The notes beneath the pieces were generated by a model that was not told the origin of the DNA, did no database searches, and saw only the letters and a list, made by a program, of their open reading frames with translations. A stretch of 17,573 nt of DNA. It comes from an uncultured Collinsella sp. (GTDB lineage: Bacteria; Actinomycetota; Coriobacteriia; Coriobacteriales; Coriobacteriaceae). The stretch is taken from assembly GCA_900754075.1 (NCBI GenBank), contig CAAEBN010000031.1, positions 1 through 17,573 of the forward strand, given 5' to 3'. Below, piece after piece: positions 13,836-17,573 of this stretch. The first letter of the stretch is position 1. Each line of letters starts with the position of its first letter. The position numbers and the translations under genes are program-made.

Positions 13836-14015
13836 TTACTCGGTAACGATAACCTCGCGGTCCTTGTAGAAACCGCAGCTGGGGCACACGTGGTGCGGAA
13901 GCTTGACAGCGCCGCAACGGGGGCACGTGGACTGAGCCGCAGCCGAGATCTTCATGTTGGCGGAACGACGGGTGTGAGTGCGGATACGACCCTGCTTTTG
14001 TTTAGGTACGGGCAT
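13836..14015 (-). CDS. rpmF: 50S ribosomal protein L32 (zinc-ribbon form)
   Basis: This small protein of the large ribosomal subunit has 59 residues. It begins MPVPKQKQGRIRTHTRRS, the typical L32 start, and has four cysteines as C31-X2-C34 and C44-X2-C47, forming a zinc ribbon. Some bacteria also have a cysteine-free paralogue used under zinc limitation; this is the zinc-binding form. ATG 14015 has AAGG five bases upstream within AAGGAAGG. It follows the DUF177 gene by 64 bases, the usual DUF177-rpmF pair, and is followed by a strong terminator-like hairpin before plsX. Confidence 0.96.
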   Translation of the reverse strand: MPVPKQKQGRIRTHTRRSANMKISAAAQSTCPRCGAVKLPHHVCPSCGFYKDREVIVTE

Positions 14016-14079
14016 AGTGACCTTCCTTATGAACTATCCAGTGTGGCGATTACGCGCAAGTAGCGATACTACCACAGTT

Positions 14080-14634
14080 TTACTCATCGAGCTTGAGATT
14101 CTTCAATGCTGCAAATGGATTTTCCGTGGCAGCGGCCCATTCTGCCTCTGCCTGGGCGGCGCAATCGCATTGCTCGACGTTGAGATTGCAACCGCAAGTG
14201 GGACACAGACCGCGACAATCGGGCTTGCAGAGCACCACAAACGGCGTGTCCATAACGACCGCGTCGTTGATGGGCTCACCCAGATCGACGATGCGGTCCT
14301 CACCCAGGAGCTCGTAGCCGTCCTCGTAAGCCTCGGGATCCTCGGGCTCCTCAAAGAGGTAGAACTCCTCGATCTCGCCGGCGATATCAAACGAGGCGGG
14401 CTCCAGGCAACGGTCGCACTCGCCGGTGGCGTGCGCGCGGACCATGCCCGTAAGCAAGACACCGGTACCGGCATTGGTAAAGACAACGTCGTAGTCGATG
14501 CCGTCCTGTAGCTGGTACTCCTTCTCGCCCACCGTGTAGGTGGCGACATCGACCTTACCGGTCAGCGGATACGAATCTCCAGGAAACTCGAGCTGCTCGG
14601 AAAGATCGACGGTAACGCTCGGGAACTCAGCCAT
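14080..14634 (-). CDS. DUF177 (YceD-like) protein, putative large-subunit rRNA accumulation factor
   Basis: The 184-residue acidic protein belongs to the DUF177/YceD family, which is almost always next to rpmF. E. coli YceD affects 23S rRNA accumulation; the role here is inferred from family and place. It has CDRC at 73-76 and a Cys-rich segment with CKPDCRGLCPTCGCNLN at 136-152, then CDC at 156-158. This is the metal-binding pattern of the Gram-positive branch. An acidic region (FEEPEDPEAYEDG) lies between. ATG 14634 shares one base with the stop codon of the upstream gene (TAATG), so translation is probably coupled. The open frame extends 17 codons upstream without similarity. Confidence 0.88.
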   Translation of the reverse strand: MAEFPSVTVDLSEQLEFPGDSYPLTGKVDVATYTVGEKEYQLQDGIDYDVVFTNAGTGVLLTGMVRAHATGECDRCLEPASFDIAGEIEEFYLFEEPEDPEAYEDGYELLGEDRIVDLGEPINDAVVMDTPFVVLCKPDCRGLCPTCGCNLNVEQCDCAAQAEAEWAAATENPFAALKNLKLDE

Positions 14635-15131
14635 TACCACTGACCATTCTGTTGGGCAGCACCCTCGTTGAGCTGCTGACGGCAACGGGTAACGGTGCCG
14701 GTCAGACTCTTGAGGTTCTCCTCCAGGTGCGTAAAGACCTGCTCTGCGTAGTCCTCGGCAGCATAACGCGTCTCGCGCTCGTACTGCTGGGCACGATCGC
14801 GGATGTCGTCGGCCTGCTGCTGCGCAAGGCGGACGATCTCCTGCTCACCGGCAATGGTGAGGGCCTGCTGCTGAGCGTCGGCGATGATAGAATCGGCCTG
14901 AGCGGCGGCGGAAGCCATAAGCTCCTCGCGCTCCTTAAGGATACGGCGGGACTTCTGCCACTCCTCGGGATAGCTCATGCGGATCTCGTCGAGGATGTTG
15001 AAAAACACGTCGGCGTCGATGACCTTGAACTGAGCGTTCTTGCCGAAAGGCGGCTTGGCTTCCTCGATCAGCCCTTCGAGCTCATCGACCAAGCTGACGA
15101 TCCTATCGCCAGGAAAATTCTCGCCCGGCAT
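14634..15131 (-). CDS. DivIVA/SepIVA-like coiled-coil protein
   Basis: The 165-residue protein has an N-terminal part with SLVDELEGLIEEAKPPFGKN and VIDADVFFNILDEIRMSYPEE (13-57). A long, Ala/Gln/Glu-rich coiled coil follows (about 58-155), in the style of DivIVA or F0F1 subunit b proteins. It has no membrane segment. In mycobacteria the gene beside DUF177 and near coaD, rnc and smc encodes the septation factor SepIVA (Rv2927c), as I recall the synteny. The matching place and build suggest an orthologue, but function in division is inferred. ATG 15131 has AAAGGAG five bases upstream; an in-frame ATG at 15155 lacks a ribosome binding site. It is the first gene of a unit with DUF177 and rpmF. 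Confidence 0.75.
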   Translation of the reverse strand: MPGENFPGDRIVSLVDELEGLIEEAKPPFGKNAQFKVIDADVFFNILDEIRMSYPEEWQKSRRILKEREELMASAAAQADSIIADAQQQALTIAGEQEIVRLAQQQADDIRDRAQQYERETRYAAEDYAEQVFTHLEENLKSLTGTVTRCRQQLNEGAAQQNGQW

Positions 15132-15166
15132 CCAGTCTCCTTTCATAGGTAACATATCATCGTGCT

Positions 15167-15172
15167 AGTTTA
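15167..15172 (-). promoter_or_regulatory. Possible promoter -10 for the coiled-coil/DUF177/rpmF unit
   Basis: TAAACT (15172-15167, minus strand) is preceded by TGG, an extended -10. It would start transcription near 15160, about 29 bases before the ATG at 15131. The -35 region is weak. Confidence 0.32.
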
Positions 15173-15199
15173 CCACATGCCACCAGGCAATAAGAAACG

Positions 15200-15697
15200 T
15201 CACGAAAAGCGATGTTTGAGCGCTTCGACCACGTTGGACGGGACAAACGTCGATACATCGCTGCCGAGCGAGGCAATCTGGCGAACGACCGAGCTCGAGA
15301 TATAGCCGTACTGCGGCGCACTCATGACAAAAATGGACTCCAGCTCGCTATCCAGGCGATAGTTAAGGTCGGCCTGCTGCAGCTCATACTCAAAGTCGGT
15401 CATGGCGCGCAGGCCCTTGACCACGGCCCCCGCCCCCTGCTCGCGAGCGAAGTCGACCAAGAGGCCGGTAAAGGGCAGGACCTCGACGCCGTCGATATCA
15501 CCGAGCGCCTCGCGGGCCAGCGCCACGCGCTCATCGAGCGTAAACGTGGTGCCCACGCCGTTTTTACCCTGCGACTCGGCAACAGCGACGATCACGCTGG
15601 GAAAGATGCGACGGGCGCGGCGGATCACATCGATATGGCCAAACGTGATGGGATCGAAGGTGCCCGGGACGATCACGCGGTTGATGGTGTCATTCAT
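15200..15697 (-). CDS. coaD: Phosphopantetheine adenylyltransferase CoaD
   Basis: CoaD transfers AMP from ATP to 4'-phosphopantetheine, the penultimate and often regulated step of coenzyme A synthesis. The 165-residue protein has the nucleotidyltransferase motif VPGTFDPITFGH at 10-21, KGLRAMTDFEYELQ at 94-107 and YISSSVVRQIA at 132-142. Length is standard. ATG 15697 has AGGAGGT five bases upstream, inside the end of rsmD. The two reading frames overlap by eight bases (ATGAATGA), so translation is probably coupled. CoA made here supplies the arm attached to AcpP, encoded downstream. The frame is open far upstream of this ATG because it overlaps rsmD, but that part is not coding. Confidence 0.96.
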   Translation of the reverse strand: MNDTINRVIVPGTFDPITFGHIDVIRRARRIFPSVIVAVAESQGKNGVGTTFTLDERVALAREALGDIDGVEVLPFTGLLVDFAREQGAGAVVKGLRAMTDFEYELQQADLNYRLDSELESIFVMSAPQYGYISSSVVRQIASLGSDVSTFVPSNVVEALKHRFS

Positions 15698-16346
15698 GGG
15701 CGACCTCCTGAAACGTCGTGGCATCGTTGTTCTCGGCATTTGCGCCGGCGCTGACGCCTTCACCATCGTTATCGTCGACCCAACGAAGCAAGTCAACCGA
15801 GGTAATGCCGTAGCGCTTCTCACGTACAGTCTCAAAACCTGCCGGATGCGCGCCCGCATCGGCGGCGGCATGCTCAAACAGGGCATAAGCGCCAGCTGCA
15901 AGCAGACCCTGCTGAGCCAGGTTCTGCAGCAGCTCCTCGACCGGCTCGGCACCAAAAGCATAGGGCGGGTCGAGCAGGACCAGATCAAAGGGGCCGCCCG
16001 GTACACGACCGCGCGAGGCACTCGCCAGCATGTCGCCCGTGACCACGCGCCAACGCGCACGGTCGCGGCAGAGCGACTCGATATTCTTGGTAATGAGCCG
16101 CGCGGCGTTGCGATCGATCTCAAACGTCGTGAGCGAGCGGGCCCCACGAGAGAGCATCTCTAACCCTAAGGCACCGGAGCCGCCAAAGGCGTCCAGCACA
16201 CGAACCTCGTCCAAATCGAAATCGAATGCCGACATGACCATAGATGCGCACGCCTCGCGCACGCGATCAGTCGTGGGGCGGGTGACATCGCGACCACGGG
16301 GCTCCTCGATCTTACGACCGCGCCATTCGCCGCCGATGATTCTCAT
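15690..16346 (-). CDS. rsmD: 16S rRNA (guanine(966)-N(2))-methyltransferase RsmD
   Basis: RsmD methylates G966 (E. coli numbering) of 16S rRNA using S-adenosylmethionine. The 218-residue protein has RIIGGEWRGRKI at 2-13, RPTTDRVREA at 23-32, the SAM-binding VLDAFGGSGALGLE at 50-63, and the catalytic DPPY at 126-129. The usual family end KRYGITSVDLLRW is at 177-189, and about 28 extra acidic residues follow. This tail contains the coaD ribosome binding site in its coding sequence. ATG 16346 overlaps the recG stop by four bases (ATGA), with AAGGAGG ten bases upstream. recG-rsmD-coaD is a common order in Gram-positive bacteria. Confidence 0.95.
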   Translation of the reverse strand: MRIIGGEWRGRKIEEPRGRDVTRPTTDRVREACASMVMSAFDFDLDEVRVLDAFGGSGALGLEMLSRGARSLTTFEIDRNAARLITKNIESLCRDRARWRVVTGDMLASASRGRVPGGPFDLVLLDPPYAFGAEPVEELLQNLAQQGLLAAGAYALFEHAAADAGAHPAGFETVREKRYGITSVDLLRWVDDNDGEGVSAGANAENNDATTFQEVAHE

Positions 16347-17573
16347 CCTCCGCTGACCTCCTTAAAAATGTGTCGATATCGCATGGCAACCGCATCGCGC
16401 AGGGGGCGAGTCGCCACGGAGTCAAGAGTGCAAGCATACCGCAAGAGCTCGACCGCGTCCAAATGGGCCCACTCGATCAGCTCCTCGTCGGCATCCAGGT
16501 CGACGAAGCGCAGGGTCACACCGCCATGCTGGCGGTACCCTAGGATTTCGCCCTCGTGACGCAGACGCAGGTCCATCTGGGCGAGCGTAAAACCATCCGA
16601 AGTTTTTTCGAGCGATTGCAGGCGATCTTGTGCTGCCGACGCGCCGCCGTTGCCCTTGGAGTGCGTCATGACCAGGCACGTGCCCGACACGCTGCCACGG
16701 CCCACGCGACCACGCAGCTGGTGCAGGGCAGCCAACCCAAAGCGCTCGCCGTTCTCGATGACCATGACGGTGGCGTTGGGCACGTCGACGCCCACCTCGA
16801 CCACCGTGGTCGAGACGAGCACGTCGATCTCGCCGCGCTTGAAGGCATCGATCACGCGGTCCTTCTCCCCCGCCGGCATGCGGCCGTGAAGGCGCTCGAT
16901 GGTAAGTCCCGGCAGCGCCAGGCGCAGTCGTTCGAGCTCGGTTGCTGTATCGTGCAGCGGCACGGGGACCGTCACGCGGCCCTCGTCGTCGCGGGCGATA
17001 CCGGGTACGTCTTCCAGCTCATCGGCCGAGTCACTCGGCTCCACGAGGGGGCAAATCACGTAGGCCTGCTGACCCTTTTCATGCGCCTCGCGGATGGCGC
17101 CATAGGCGAGGTCACGGCTCGACTCGGTGAGCACGCGTGTCGTCACGCCAGCGCCAGGGACGGGCCGATGGCGGATGATACTCGTGTCCAGATCGCCGTT
17201 GACCGAAAGCGCCAGCGTACGCGGGATCGGTGTCGCCGTCATAACGAGCAGATCGGCACCGGGGCCCTTCGCGCGCAGGGCGTTGCGTTGGCCGACGCCA
17301 AACCGGTGCTGCTCGTCGATGACGACAAGCGACAGATGCTTGAACGCAACGTTATCCGAAAGCACCGCATGGGTGCCAAAGAGCACGTCAAGCTCGCCCG
17401 ATTCCAGCTGGGCATGGATGCGCTCGCGCTCTGCGGCCGGCGTGGCGCCCGTCAGAAGCGCCCAGGACATGCCGGCCTGCGAGAGCAGAGGGCCGGTCTT
17501 ATCGGCATATTGGCGCGCCAGCACGCCCGTGGGCGCCATAACACAGGCCTGCGTGCCGCTATCGGCAGCCACA
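16343..17573 (-). CDS. recG: ATP-dependent DNA helicase RecG, C-terminal part (cut by window edge)
   Basis: RecG remodels stalled replication forks and branched DNA. The window holds the last 410 or so residues; the wedge domain and Walker A motif lie beyond the right edge. Visible superfamily 2 helicase motifs, numbered within this fragment, are MAPTGVLARQYA at 12-23, VVIDEQHRFGVGQRNALR at 83-100, MTATPIPRTLAL at 111-122, LHGRMPAGEKD at 228-238, STTVVEVGVDVPNA at 254-267, and HQLRGRVGRG at 284-293. The family's GEILGYRQHG segment follows at 341-350. The gene is intact to its stop, which overlaps the rsmD start. No true start codon is in the window; the first readable codon is an internal Val. 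Confidence 0.96.
   Translation of the reverse strand, partial: VAADSGTQACVMAPTGVLARQYADKTGPLLSQAGMSWALLTGATPAAERERIHAQLESGELDVLFGTHAVLSDNVAFKHLSLVVIDEQHRFGVGQRNALRAKGPGADLLVMTATPIPRTLALSVNGDLDTSIIRHRPVPGAGVTTRVLTESSRDLAYGAIREAHEKGQQAYVICPLVEPSDSADELEDVPGIARDDEGRVTVPVPLHDTATELERLRLALPGLTIERLHGRMPAGEKDRVIDAFKRGEIDVLVSTTVVEVGVDVPNATVMVIENGERFGLAALHQLRGRVGRGSVSGTCLVMTHSKGNGGASAAQDRLQSLEKTSDGFTLAQMDLRLRHEGEILGYRQHGGVTLRFVDLDADEELIEWAHLDAVELLRYACTLDSVATRPLRDAVAMRYRHIFKEVSGG

Noticed and set aside
1..17573. CRISPR array, tRNA or rRNA genes, insertion sequences
   Set aside because: No spaced direct repeats, cloverleaf-like segments, rRNA stretches, transposase-like frames or terminal inverted repeats with target duplications were seen on reading both strands. 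A tRNAscan or repeat search was not possible.

Overview
The window is high-GC bacterial chromosomal DNA carrying mostly core genes. The best-fitting source is an actinomycetotal bacterium of the class Coriobacteriia, such as Collinsella. This is inferred from the gene order recG-rsmD-coaD-(DivIVA/SepIVA-like)-DUF177-rpmF-plsX-acpP-rnc-smc-ftsY-ffh and from protein character. It does not rest on a database match. I see no rRNA, tRNA, CRISPR array, insertion sequence, prophage or attachment site, and no gene-free stretch longer than about 170 bases.

Left part (1-5577). A truncated ftsH start on the minus strand diverges from a corrinoid adenosyltransferase gene (263-748, +). That gene converges with a MATE efflux pump gene (771-2120, -), and both stop codons lie inside one 30-bp near-palindrome. 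Next on the minus strand are a SpoU/TrmH-type RNA methyltransferase and the thyA-folA pair, which makes dTMP and recycles the dihydrofolate formed. Divergent from thyA lies the most distinctive gene of the window (4813-5577, +). It fuses a DUF134 DNA-binding domain to a NifX/NifB-type metal-cluster-binding domain with a Cys/His-rich tail. An internal, in-frame ATG with a full-length Shine-Dalgarno sequence could also give the second domain as a separate protein. A 10-bp inverted repeat flanks the predicted promoter of this gene.

Right part (5693-17573, all minus strand). Transcription runs from high to low coordinates: recG (truncated by the window edge), rsmD, coaD, a DivIVA/SepIVA-like coiled-coil gene, DUF177, rpmF, plsX, acpP, rnc, smc, ftsY, ffh. 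It ends at a strong hairpin at 5635-5670. Most junctions are overlaps or gaps of 10 bases or fewer. The products cover replication-fork repair, rRNA modification, coenzyme A synthesis, a ribosomal protein, phospholipid and fatty-acid synthesis, RNA processing, chromosome condensation and membrane-protein targeting. Two terminator-like hairpins break this run. One ends 4 bases before the plsX ribosome binding site and the other lies about 36 bases before the acpP start, which suggests attenuation or separately tuned segments.

Points worth checking are the fusion gene with its internal start, the inverted repeat at its promoter, the two leader hairpins, an Asp-to-Asn change at a metal-ligand position of RNase III, and an NSL rather than DSL phosphopantetheine site in AcpP. 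No wholly new multi-gene system is evident. The DUF134/NifX-like fusion with its regulatory region is the nearest candidate.
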